DNA of 64,000 bases, taken from Luzula sylvatica. Its lineage: Eukaryota > Streptophyta > Magnoliopsida > Poales > Juncaceae. The notes under the pieces were generated by a model. That model was not told the DNA's origin, searched no databases, and saw nothing but the letters and a program-made list of their open reading frames with translations. Within the stretch, counting starts at the first letter, position 1. Each line of letters starts with the position of its first letter. The stretch spans positions 3,172,001 to 3,236,000 of the forward strand of contig OX326958.1 of NCBI GenBank assembly GCA_946800325.1, written 5' to 3'. Shown piece after piece: positions 49,711-62,227 of the stretch. The position numbers and the translations under genes were made by a program.

Positions 49711-52700
49711 CGTGTTTTTAGATCATTTGTATGGTATCTTTTACTACATAACTTTTCACCAAATTTTACAAAGACTAAGAAAGTTTGTTTTTCGATTCAA
49801 AACAAGCTTTTAACGCTTTGAGGAGTTCAAATAACGTGTTTTTAGATCATTTGTATCGTATCTTTTACTATATAACTTTTCACCAAATTTCACAAACACT
49901 AAGAAAGTGTGTTTTTCGATTCAAAACAAGATTTTAACGCTTTGAGGAGTTCAAATAACGTGTTTTTAGATCATTTGTATCGTATCTTTTGCTACATAAG
50001 TTTTCACAAAATTTCACAAACAGTAATAAAGTTTGTTTTTCGATTCAAAACAAGATTTTAACGCTTTGAGGAGTTCAAATAACGTGTTTTTAGATCATTT
50101 GTATCGTATCTTTTGCTACATAACTTTTCACCAAATTTTACAAACACTAAGAAAGTTTGTTTTTCGATTCAAAACACACTTTTAAAGCTTTGAGGAGTTC
50201 AAATAACGTGTTTTTATATCATTTGTATCGTATCTTTTACTACATAACTTTTCACCAAATTCCACAAACACTAATAAAGTTTGTTTTTCGATTCAAAACA
50301 AGATTTTAACGCTTTGAGGAGTCCAAATAACGTGTTTTTAGATCATTTGTATCGTATCTTTTACTACATAACTTTTCACCAAATTTTACAAAGACTAAGA
50401 AAGTTTGTTTTTCGATTCAAAACAAACTTTTAACGCTTTGAGGAGTTCAAATAACGTGTTTTTAGATCATTCGTATCGTATCTTTTGCTACATAACTTTT
50501 CACCAAATTTCACAAACACTAAGAAAGTTTGTTTTTCGATTCAAAACAAGATTTTAACGCTTTGAGGAGTTGAAATAACGTGTTTTTAGATCATTCGTCG
50601 AATCTTTTGCTACATAACTTTTCACCAAATTTTACAAACACAAAGAAAGTTTGTTTTTCGATTCAAAACAAGATTTTAACGCTTTGAGGAGTTCGAATAA
50701 CATGTTTTTAGATCATTTGTATTGTATCTTTTACTACATAACTTTTCACCAAATTTTACAAAGACTAAGAAAGTTTGTTTTTCGATTCAAAATAAGATTT
50801 TAACGCTTTGAGGAGTTCAAATAATGTGTTTTTAGATCATTTGTATCGTATCTTTTACTACATAACTTTTCACCAAATTTTACAAACACTAAGAAAGTTT
50901 GTTTTTCGATTCAAAACAAGATTTTAACGCTTTGAGGAGTTCGAATAACGTGTTTTTAGATCATTTGTACCGTATCTTTTACTATATAACTTTTCACCAA
51001 ATCTCACAAACACTAAGAAAGTTTGTTTTTCGATTCAAAACAAGATTTTAACGCTTTGAGGAGTTCAAATAACGTGTTTTTAGATCATTCATATCGTATC
51101 TTTTGCTGCATAACTTTTCACCAAATTTCACAAACACTAAGAAAGTTTGTTTTTCGATTCAAAACAGGATTTTAACGCTTTGAGGAGTTCAAATAACATG
51201 TTTTTAGATCATTTGTATCGTATCTTTTACTACATAACTTTTCACCAAATTTTACAAACACTAAGAAAGTTTGTTTTTCGATTCAAAACAAGATTTTAAC
51301 GCTTTGAGGAGTTCGAATAACGTGTTTTTAGATCATTTGTATCGTATCTTTTACTACATAACTTTTCACCAAATTTTACAAAGACTAAGAAAGTTTGTTT
51401 TTCGATTCAAAACAAACTTTTAACGCTTTGAGGAGTTCAAATAACGTGTTTTTAGATCATTCGTATCGTATCTTTTGCTACATAACTTTTCACCAAATTT
51501 AACAAACACTAAGAAAGTTTGTTTTTCGATTCAAAACAGGATTTTAACGCTTTGAGGAGTTCAAATAACTTGTTTTTAGATCATTTGTATTGTATCTTTT
51601 ACTACATAACTTTTCACCAAATTTTACAAAGACTAAGAAAGTTTGTTTTTCGATTCAAAACAAGCTTTTAACGCTTTGAGGAGTTCAAATAACGTGTTTT
51701 TAGATCATTTGTATCGTATCTTTTACTATATAACTTTTCACCAAATTTCACAAACACTAAGAAAGTGTGTTTTTCGATTCAAAACAAGATTTTAACGCTT
51801 TGAGGAGTTCAAATAACGTGTTTTTAGATCATTTGTATTGTATCTTTTACTACATAACTTTTCACCAAATTTTACAAACACTAAGAAAGATTATTTTTCG
51901 ATTCAAAACAAGATTTTAACGCTTTGAGGAGTTCGAATAACGTGTTTTTAGATCATTTGTATTGTATCTTTTACTACATAACTTTTCACCAAATTTTACA
52001 AAGACTAAGAAAGTTTGTTTTTCGATTCAAAACAAGCTTTTAACGCTTTGAGGAGTTCAAATAACGTGTTTTTAGATCATTTGTATCGTATCTTTTACTA
52101 TATAACTTTTCACCAAATTTCACAAACACTAAGAAAGTGTGTTTTTCGATTCAAAACAAGATTTTAACGCTTTGAGGAGTTCAAATAACGTGTTTTTAGA
52201 TCATTTGTATCGTATCTTTTGCTACATAAGTTTTCACAAAATTTCACAAACAGTAATAAAGTTTGTTTTTCGATTCAAAACAAGATTTTAACGCTTTGAG
52301 GAGTTCAAATAACGTGTTTTTAGATCATTTGTATCGTATCTTTTGCTACATAACTTTTCACCAAATTTTACAAAAACTAAGAAAGTTTATTTTTCGATTC
52401 AAAACACACTTTTAACGCTTTGAGGAGTTCAAATAACGTGTTTTTATATCATTTGTATCGTATCTTTTACTACATAACTTTTCACCAAATTCCACAAACA
52501 CTAATAAAGTTTGTTTTTCGATTCAAAACAAGATTTTAACGCTTTGAGGAGTTCAAATAACGTGTTTTTAGATCATTTGTATTGTATCTTTTACTACATA
52601 ACTTTTCACCAAATTTTACAAAGACTAAGAAAGTTTGTTTTTCGATTCAAAACAAGCTTTTAACGCTTTGAGGAGTTCAAATAACGTGTTTTTAGATCAT

Positions 52701-53552
52701 TTGTATCGTATCTTTTACTATATAACTTTTCACCAAATTTCACAAACACTAAGAAAGTGTGTTTTTCGATTCAAAACAAGATTTTAACGCTTTGAGGAGT
52801 TCAAATAACGTGTTTTCAGATCATTTGTATCGTATCTTTTGCTACATAAGTTTTCACAAAATTTCACAAACAGTAACAAAGTTTGTTTTTCAATTCAAAA
52901 CAAGATTTTAACGCTTTGAGGAGTTCAAATAACGTGTTTTTAGATCATTTGTATCGTATCTTTTGCTACATAACTTTTCACCAAATTTTACAAACACTAA
53001 GAAAGTTTGTTTTTCGATTCAAAACACACTTTTAACGCTTTGAGGAGTTCAAATAACGTGTTTTTATATCATTTGTATCGTATCTTTTACTACATAACTT
53101 TTCACCAAATTCCACAAACACTAATAAAGTTTGTTTTTCGATTCAAAACAAGATTTTAACGCTTTGAGGAGTTCAAATAACGTGTTTTTAGATCATTTGT
53201 ATCGTATCTTTTACTACATAACTTTTCACCAAATTTTACAAAGACTAAGAAAGTTTGTTTTTCGATTCAAAACAAACTTTTAACGCTTTGAGGAGTTCAA
53301 ATAACGTGTTTTTAGATCATTCGTATCGTATCTTTTGCTACATAACTTTTCACCAAATTTCACAAACACTAAGAAAGTTTGTTTTTCGATTCAAAACAGG
53401 ATTTTAACGCTTTGAGGAGTTCAAATAACGTGTTTTTAGATCATTTGTATCGTATGTTTTGCTGCATAACTTTTCACCAAATTTTACAAACACTAAGAAA
53501 GTTTGTTTTTCGATTCAAAACAAGATTTTAACGCTTTGAGGAGTACGAATAA
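49711..53552. repeat. Mosaic of ABCDE modules and R-to-X fragments
   Basis: Thirty-one monomers have no simple period. The order is A B C D E F G, an R/S chimera, T U V W X F G, an H/A chimera at 51569, B, an I variant with AAAGATTATTTTTC near 51890, ABCDE twice, F, G and an O-like monomer. Every monomer matches a type found elsewhere, so the segment is a rearrangement of known pieces. No gene or foreign sequence is seen. Confidence 0.8.
50579..50700 (+). repeat. Chimeric R/S monomer (122 bp)
   Basis: The left part is R type, with CATTCGTCGAATC (2-nt deletion) and GCTACATAAC. The right part is S type, with TTTTACAAACACAAAG and AACAAGATTT, followed by T. A normal block has separate R and S monomers in that order, so one monomer length has been removed by exchange between adjacent monomers. 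It is preceded by GTTGAAATAA, a form otherwise seen before C monomers of the 14-mer. Confidence 0.8.
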
Positions 53553-55038
53553 CGTGTTTTTAGATCATTTGTATCGTTTCTTTTACTACATAACTTTTCA
53601 CCAAATTTTTCAAACACTAAGAAAGTTTGTTTTTCGATTCAAAACAAGATTTTAACGCTTTGAGGAGTTCGAATAACATGTTTTTAGATCATTTGTATCG
53701 TATCTTTTACTACATAACTTTTCACCAAATTTTACAAAGGCTAAGAAAGTTTGTTTTTCGATTCAAAACAAGATTTTAACGCTTTGAGGAGTTCAAATAA
53801 CGTGTTTTTAGATCATTTGTATCGTATCTTTTACTACATAACTTTTCACCAAATTTTACAAAGGCTAAGAAAGTTTGTTTTTCGATTCAAAACTAGATTT
53901 TAACGCTTTGAGGAGTTCGAATAACATGTTTTTAGATCATTTGTATCGTATCTTTTACTACATAACTTTTCACCAAATTTTACAAAGGCTAAGAAAGTTT
54001 GTTTTTCGATTCAAAACAAGATTTTAACGCTTTGAGGAGTACGAATAACGTGTTTTTAGATCATTTGTATCGTATCTTTTACTACATAACTTTTCACCAA
54101 ATTTTACAAACACTAAGAAAGTTTGTTTTTCGATTCAAAACAAGATTTTAACGCTTTGAGGAGTTCAAATAACGTGTTTTTAGATCATTCGTCGAATCTT
54201 TTGCTACATAACTTTTCACCAAATTTCACAAACACTAAGAAAGTTTGTTTTTCGATTCAAAACAGGATTTTAACGCTTTGAGGAGTTCAAATAACATGTT
54301 TTTAGATCATTCGTATCGTATCTTTTACTACATAACTTTTCACCAAATTTTACAAACACAAAGAAAGTTTGTTTTTCGATTCAAAACAAGATTTTAACGC
54401 TTTGAGGAGTTCGAATAACATGTTTTTAGATCATTTGTATTGTATCTTTTACTACATAACTTTTCACCAAATTTTACAAAGACTAAGAAAGTTTGTTTTT
54501 CGATTCAAAATAAGATTTTAACGCTTTGAGGAGTTCAAATAATGTGTTTTTAGATCATTTGTATCGTATCTTTTACTACATAACTTTTCACCAAATTTTA
54601 CAAACACTAAGAAAGTTTGTTTTTCGATTCAAAACAAGATTTTAACGCTTTGAGGAGTTCGAATAACGTGTTTTTAGATCATTTGTACCGTATCTTTTAC
54701 TATATAACTTTTCACCAAATCTCACAAACACTAAGAAAGTTTGTTTTTCGATTCAAAACAAGATTTTAACGCTTTGAGGAGTTCAAATAACGTGTTTTTA
54801 GATCATTCGTATCGTATCTTTTGCTGCATAACTTTTCACCAAATTTCACAAACACTAAGAAAGTTTGTTTTTCGATTCAAAACAGGATTTTAACGCTTTG
54901 AGGAGTTCAAATAACATGTTTTTAGATCATTTGTATCGTATCTTTTACTACATAACTTTTCACCAAATTTTACAAACACTAAGAAAGTTTGTTTTTCGAT
55001 TCAAAACAAGATTTTAACGCTTTGAGGAGTTCGAATAA
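53553..55038. repeat. 12-monomer block with AAAGGCTAAG triplet, copy 2 (1486 bp)
   Basis: It matches 43389-44874 in order: the TATCGTTTC monomer at 53575, three AAAGGCTAAG monomers, Q, R, S, T, U, V, W and X. Like copy 1 it has AACTAGATTT in the third monomer (near 53893). It is followed by repeated W X pairs, unlike the other two copies. Confidence 0.88.
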
Positions 55039-58000
55039 CGTGTTTTTAGATCATTCGTATCGTATCTTTTGCTGCATAACTTTTCACCAAATTTCACAAA
55101 CACTAAGAAAGTTTGTTTTTCGATTCAAAACAGGATTTTAACGCTTTGAGGAGGTCAAATAACATGTTTTTAGATCATTTGTATCGTATCTTTTACTACA
55201 TAACTTTTCACCAAATTTTACAAACACTAAGAAAGTTTGTTTTTCGATTCAAAACAAGATTTTAACGCTTTGAGGAGTTCAAATAACGTGTTTTTAGATC
55301 ATTCGTATCGTATCTTTTGCTGCATAACTTTTCACCAAATTTCACAAACACTAAGAAAGTTTGTTTTTCGATTCAAAACAGGATTTTAACGCTTTGAGGA
55401 GTTCAAATAACATGTTTTTAGATCATTTGTATCGTATCTTTTACTACATAACTTTTCACCAAATTTTACAAAGACTAAGAAAGTTTGTTTTTCGATTCAA
55501 AACAAACTTTTAACGCTTTGAGGAGTTCAAATAACGTGTTTTTAGATCATTCGTATCGTATCTTTTGCTACATAACTTTTCACCAAATTTAACAAACACT
55601 AAGAAAGTTTGTTTTTCGATTCAAAACAGGATTTTAACGCTTTGAGGAGTTCAAATAACTTGTTTTTAGATCATTTGTATTGTATCTTTTACTACATAAC
55701 TTTTCACCAAATTTTACAAACACTAAGAAAGTTTGTTTTTTGATTCAAAACAAGATTTTAACGCTTTGAGGAGTTCGAATAACGTGTTTTTAGATCATTT
55801 GTATTGTATCTTTTACTACATAACTTTTCACCAAATTTTACAAAGACTAAGAAAGTTTGTTTTTCGATTCAAAACAAGCTTTCAACGCTTTGAGGAGTTC
55901 AAATAACGTGTTTTTAGATCATTTGTATCGTATCTTTTACTATATAACTTTTCACCAAATTTCACAAACACTAAGAAAGTGTGTTTTTCGATTCAAAACA
56001 AGATTTTAACGCTTTGAGGAGTTCAAATAACGTGTTTTTAGATCATTTGTATCGTATCTTTTGCTACATAAGTTTTCACAAAATTTCACAAACAGTAATA
56101 AAGTTTGTTTTTCGATTCAAAACAAGATTTTAACGCTTTGAGGAGTTCAAATAACGTGTTTTTAGATCATTTGTATCGTATCTTTTGCTACATAACTTTT
56201 CACCAAATTTTACAAAAACTAAGAAAGTTTGTTTTTCGATTCAAAACACACTTTTAACGCTTTGAGGAGTTCAAATAACGTGTTTTTATATCATTTGTAT
56301 CGTATCTTTTACTACATAACTTTTCACCAAATTCCACAAACTCTAATAAAGATTGTTTTTCGATTCAAAACAAGATTTTAACGCTTTGAGGAGTTCAAAT
56401 AACGTATTTTTAGATCATTTGTATTGTATCTTTTACTACATAACTTTTCACCAAATTTTACAAAGACTAAGAAAGTTTGTTTTTCGATTCAAAACAAGCT
56501 TTTAACGCTTTGAGGAGTTCAAATAACGTGTTTTTAGATCATTTGTATCGTATCTTTTACTATATAACTTTTCACCAAATTTCACAAACACTAAGAAAGT
56601 GTGTTTTTCGATTCAAAACAAGATTTTAACGCTTTGAGGAGTTCAAATAACGTGTTTTTAGATCATTTGTATCGTATCTTTTGCTACATAAGTTTTCACA
56701 AAATTTCACAAACAGTAATAAAGTTTGTTTTTCGATTCAAAACAAGATTTTAACGCTTTGAGGAGTTCAGATAACGTGTTTTTAGATCATTTGTATCGTA
56801 TCTTTTGCTACATAACTTTTCACCAAATTTTACAAACACTAAGAAAGTTTGTTTTTCGATTCAAAACACACTTTTAACGCTTTGAGGAGTTCAAATAACG
56901 TGTTTTTATATCATTTGTATCGTATCTTTTACTACATAACTTTTCACCAAATTCCACAAACACTAATAAAGTTTGTTTTTCGATTCAAAACAACATTTTA
57001 ACGCTTTGAGGAGTTCAAATAACGTGTTTTTAGATCATTTGTATCGTATCTTTTACTACATAACTTTTCACCAAATTTTCAAAGACTAAGAAAGTTTGTT
57101 TTTCGATTCAAAACAAACTTTTAACGCTTTGAGGAGTTCAAATAACGTGTTTTTAGATCATTCGTATCGTATCTTTTGCTACATAACTTTTCACCAAATT
57201 TCACAAACACTAAGAAAGTTTGTTTTTCGATTCAAAACAGGATTTTAACGCTTTGAGGAGTTCAAATAACTTGTTTTTAGATCATTTGTATTGTATCTTT
57301 TACTACATAACTTTTCACCAAATTTTACAAACACTAAGAAAGTTTGTTTTTCGATTCAAAACAAGATTTTAACGCTTTGAGGAGTTCGAATAACGTGTTT
57401 TTAGATCATTTGTATTGTATCTTTTACTACATAACTTTTCACCAAATTTTACAAACACTAAGAAAGATTGTTTTTCGATTCAAAACAAGATTTTAACGCT
57501 TTGAGGAGTTCGAATAACGTGTTTTTAGATCATTTGTATTGTATCTTTTACTACATAACTTTTCACCGAATTTTACAAAGACTAAGAAAGTTTGTTTTTC
57601 GATTCAAAACAAGCTTTTAACGCTTTGAGGAGTTCAAATAACGTGTTTTTAGATTATTTGTATCGTATCTTTTACTATATAACTTTTCACCAAATTTCAC
57701 AAACACTAAGAAAGTGTGTTTTTCGATTCAAAACAAGATTTTAACGCTTTGAGGAGTTCAAATAACGTGTTTTTAGATCATTTGTATCGTATCTTTTGCT
57801 ACATAAGTTTTCACAAAATTTCACAAACAGTAATAAAGTTTGTTTTTCGATTCAAAACAAGATTTTAACGCTTTGAGGAGTTCAAATAACGTGTTTTTAG
57901 ATCATTTGTATCGTATCTTTTGCTACATAACTTTTCACCAAATTTTACAAACACTAAGAAAGTTTGTTTTTCGATTCAAAACACACTTTTAACGCTTTGA

Positions 58001-58385
58001 GGAGTTCAAATAACGTGTTTTTATATCATTTGTATCGTATCTTTTACTACATAACTTTTCACCAAATTCCACAAACACTAATAAAGTTTGTTTTTCGATT
58101 CAAAACAAGATTTTAACGCTTTGAGGAGTTCAAATAACGTGTTTTTAGATCATTTGTATCGTATCTTTTGCTACATAACTTTTCACCAAATTTTACAAAC
58201 ACTAAGAAAGTTTGTTTTTCGATTCAAAACACACTTTTAACGCTTTGAGGAGTTCAAATAACGTGTTTTTATATCATTTGTATCGTATCTTTTACTACAT
58301 AACTTTTCACCAAATTTTACAAACACTAAGAAAGTTTGTTTTTCGATTCAAAACAAGATTTTAACGCTTTGAGGAGTACGAATAA
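55039..58385. repeat. Mosaic: W-X pairs, then ABCDE modules and F G H I
   Basis: The segment starts with W X W and an X/F fusion (55411; starts CATG, ends AAACTTTT), so the two-monomer unit W X (248 bp) is locally amplified. It continues G, H, a TTCGAATAA-preceded A, then B C D E, A B C D E, F G H I, A B C D E, D, and an E monomer whose right half has reverted to TTTACAAACAC. The F monomer near 57080 lacks one A (TTTTCAAAG) and is 123 bp. There are no genes here. Confidence 0.8.
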
Positions 58386-59871
58386 CGTGTTTTTAGATCA
58401 TTTGTATCGTTTCTTTTACTACATAACTTTTCACCAAATTTTTCAAACACTAAGAAAGTTTGTTTTTCGATTCAAAACAAGATTTTAACGCTTTGAGGAG
58501 TTCGAATAACATGTTTTTAGATCATTTGTATCGTATCTTTTACTACATAACTTTTCACCAAATTTTACAAAGGCTAAGAAAGTTTGTTTTTCGATTCAAA
58601 ACAAGATTTTAACGCTTTGAGGAGTTCCAATAACGTGTTTTTAGATCATTTATATCGTATCTTTTACTACATAACTTTTCACCAAATTTTACAAAGGCTA
58701 AGAAAGTTTGTTTTTCGATTCAAAACAAGATTTTAACGCTTTGAGGAGTTCGAATAACATGTTTTTAGATCATTTGTATCGTATCTTTTACTACATAACT
58801 TTTCACCAAATTTTACAAAGGCTAAGAAAGTTTGTTTTTCGATTCAAAACAAGATTTTAACGCTTTGAGGAGTACGAATAACGTGTTTTTAGATCATTTG
58901 TATCGTATCTTTTACTACATAACTTTTCACCAAATTTGACAAACACTAAGAAAGTTTGTTTTTCGATTCAAAACAAGATTTTAACGCTTTGAGGAGTTCA
59001 AATAACGTGTTTTTAGATCATTCGTCGAATCTTTTGCTACATAACTTTTCACCAAATTTCACAAACACTAAGAAAGTTTGTTTTTCGATTCAAAACAGGA
59101 TTTTAAAGCTTTGAGGAGTTCAAATAACATGTTTTTAGATCATTCGTATCGTATCTTTTACTACATAACTTTTCACCAAATTTTACAAACACAAAGAAAG
59201 TTTGTTTTTCGATTCAAAACAAGATTTTAATGCTTTGAGGAGTTCGAATAACATGTTTTTAGATCATTTGTATCGTATCTTTTACTACATAACTTTTCAC
59301 CAAATTTTACAAAGACTAAGAAAGTTTGTTTTTCGATTCAAAATAAGATTTTAACGCTTTGAGGAGTTCAAATAATGTGTTTTTAGATCATTTGTATCGT
59401 ATCTTTTACTACATAACTTTTCACCAAATTTTACAAACACTAAGAAAGTTTGTTTTTCGATTCAAAACAAGATTTTAACGCTTTGAGGAGTTCGAATAAC
59501 GTGTTTTTAGATCATTTGTACCGTATCTTTTACTATATAACTTTTCACCAAATCTCACAAACACTAAGAAAGTTTGTTTTTCGATTCAAAACAAGATTTT
59601 AACGCTTTGAGGAGTTCAAATAACGTGTTTTTAGATCATTCGTATCGTATCTTTTGCTGCATAACTTTTCACCAAATTTCACAAACACTAAGAAAGTTTG
59701 TTTTTCGATTCAAAACAGGATTTTAACGCTTTGAGGAGTTCAAATATCATGTTTTTAGATCATTTGTATAGTATCTTTTACTACATAACTTTTCACCAAA
59801 TTTTACAAACACTAAGAAAGTTTGTTTTTCGATTCAAAACAAGATTTTAACGCTTTGAGGAGTTCGAATAA
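58386..59871. repeat. 12-monomer block with AAAGGCTAAG triplet, copy 3 (1486 bp)
   Basis: It lies 4833 bp (39 monomers minus 3 nt) after copy 2 and has the same twelve monomers. Differences include GAGTTCCAATAA near 58622, CATTTATATCG near 58647, AACAAGATTT in place of AACTAGATTT in the third monomer, TTTGACAAAC near 58936, and three changes shared with the next unit: TTTTAAAGC, TTTTAATGC and AAATATCATG. From R onward it is also the start of the 26-mer. Confidence 0.88.
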
Positions 59872-62227
59872 CGTGTTTTTAGATCATTTGTATCGTATCT
59901 TTTACTACATAACTTTTCACCAAATTTTACAAAGACTAAGAAAGTTTGTTTTTCGATTCAAAACAAACTTTTAACGCTTTGAGGAGTTCAAATAACGTGT
60001 TTTTAGATCATTCGTATCGTATCTTTTGCTACATAACTTTTCACCAAATTTCACAAACACTAAGAAAGTTTGTTTTTCGATTCAAAACAGGATTTTAACG
60101 CTTTGAGGAGTTCAAATAACTTGTTTTTAGATCATTCGTATTGTATCTTTTACTACATAACTTTTCACCAAATTTTACAAACACTAAGAAAGTTTGTTTT
60201 TTGATTCAAAACAAGATTTTAACGCTTTGAGGAGTTCGAATAACGTGTTTTTAGATCATTTGTATTGTATCTTTTACTACATAACTTTTCACCAAATTTT
60301 ACAAACACTAAGAAAGATTGTTTTTCGATTCAAAACAAGATTTTAACGCTTTGAGGAGTTCGAATAACGTGTTTTTAGATCATTTGTATTGTATCTTTTA
60401 CTACATAATTTTTCACCAAATTTTACAAAGACTAAGAAAGTTTGTTTTTCGATTCAAAACAAGCTTTTAACGCTTTGAGGAGTTCAAATAACGTGTTTTT
60501 AGATCATTTGTATCGTATCTTTTACTATATAACTTTTCACCAAATTTCACCAACACTAAGAAAGTGTGTTTTTCGATTCAAAACAAGATTTTAACGCTTT
60601 GAGGAGTTCAAATAACGTGTTTTTAGATCATTTGTATCGTATCTTTTGCTACATAAGTTTTCACAAAATTTCACAAACAGTAATAAAGTTTGTTTTTCGA
60701 TTCAAAACAAGATTTTAGCGCTTTGAGGAGTTCAAATAACATGTTTTTAGATCATTTGTATCGTATCTTTTGCTACATAACTTTTCACCAAATTTTACAA
60801 AAACTAAGAAAGTTTGTTTTTCGATTGAAAACACACTTTTAACGCTTTGAGGAGTTCAAATAACGTGTTTTTATATCATTTGTATCGTATCTTTTACTAC
60901 ATAACTTTTCACCAAATTCCACAAACACTAATAAAGTTTGTTTTTCGATTCAAAACAAGATTTTAACGCTTTGAGGAGTTCAAATAACGTGTTTTTAGAT
61001 CATTTGTATTGTATCTTTTACTACATAACTTTTCACCAAATTTTACAAAGACTAAGAAAGTTTGTTTTTCGATTCAAAACAAGCTTTTAACGCTTTGAGG
61101 AGTTCAAATAACGTGTTTTTAGATCATTTGTATCGTGTCTTTTACTATATAACTTTTCACCAAATTTCACAAACACTAAGAAAGTGTGTTTTTCGATTCA
61201 AAACAAGATTTTAACGGTTTGAGGAGTTCAAATAACGTGTTTTTAGATCATTTGTATCGTATCTTTTGCTACATAAGTTTTCACAAAATTTCACAAACAG
61301 TAATAAAGTTTGTTTTTCGATTCAAAACAAGATTTTAACGCTTTGAGGAGTTCAAATAACGTGTTTTTAGATCATTTGTATCGTATCTTTTGCTACATAA
61401 CTTTTCACCAAATTTTACAAACACTAAGAAAGTTTGTTTTTCGATTCAAAACACACTTTTAACGCTTTGAGGAGTTCAAATAACGTGTTTTTATATCATT
61501 TGTATCGTATCTTTTACTACATAACTTTTCACCAAATTCCACAAACACTAATAAAGTTTGTTTTTCGATTCAAAACAAGATTTTAACGCTTTGAGGAGTT
61601 CAAATAACGTGTTTTTAGATCATTTGTATCGTATCTTTTACTGCATAACTTTTCACCAAATTTTACAAAGACTAAGAAAGTTTGTTTTTCGATTCAAAAC
61701 AAACTTTTAACGCTTTGAGGAGTTCAAATAATGTGTTTTTAGATCATTTGAATCGTATCTTTTACTACATAACTTTTCACCAAATTTTACAAACACTAAG
61801 AAAGTTTGTTTTTCGATTCAAAACAAGATTTTAACGCTTTGAGGAGTTCGAATAACGTGTTTTTAGATCATTTGTACCGTATCTTTTACTATATAACTTT
61901 TCACCAAATCTCACAAACACTAAGAAAGTTTGTTTTTCGATTCAAAACAAGATTTTAACGCTTTGAGGAGTTCAAATAACGTGTTTTTAGATCATTCGTA
62001 TCGTATCTTTTACTATATAACTTTTCACCAAATTTCACAAACACTAAGAAAGTGTGTTTTTCGATTCAAAACAAGATTTTAACGCTTTGAGGAGTTCAAA
62101 TAACGTGTTTTTAGATCATTTGTATCGTATCTTTTACTATATAACTTTTCACCAAATTTCACAAACACTAAGAAAGTGTGTTTTTCGATTCAAAACAAGA
62201 TTTTAACGCTTTGAGGAGTTCAAATAA
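59006..62227. repeat. 26-mer higher-order repeat, copy 1 (3222 bp)
   Basis: The order is R S T U V W X F G H I, ABCDE twice, F U V, a W/B chimera, B. The length is 26 x 124 - 2. TTCGTCGA recurs at 59021 and 62243. Private marks shared with copy 2 are TTTTAAAGC near 59101 and 62325, TTTTAATGC near 59225 and 62447, AAATATCATG with TATAGTATC near 59743 and 62965, and CATG at the start of D near 60740 and 63962. Confidence 0.9.
61980..62103 (+). repeat. Chimeric W/B monomer at the end of the 26-mer
   Basis: The left part carries CATTCGTATCG as in W. The right part carries CTATATAAC, TTCACAAAC and AAGTGTG as in B. It is followed by an ordinary B and then by R of the next copy, which gives two near-identical B-like monomers in a row. 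Exchange within the identical stretch between the two diagnostic sites, about 14 bp, explains it. Confidence 0.78.
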
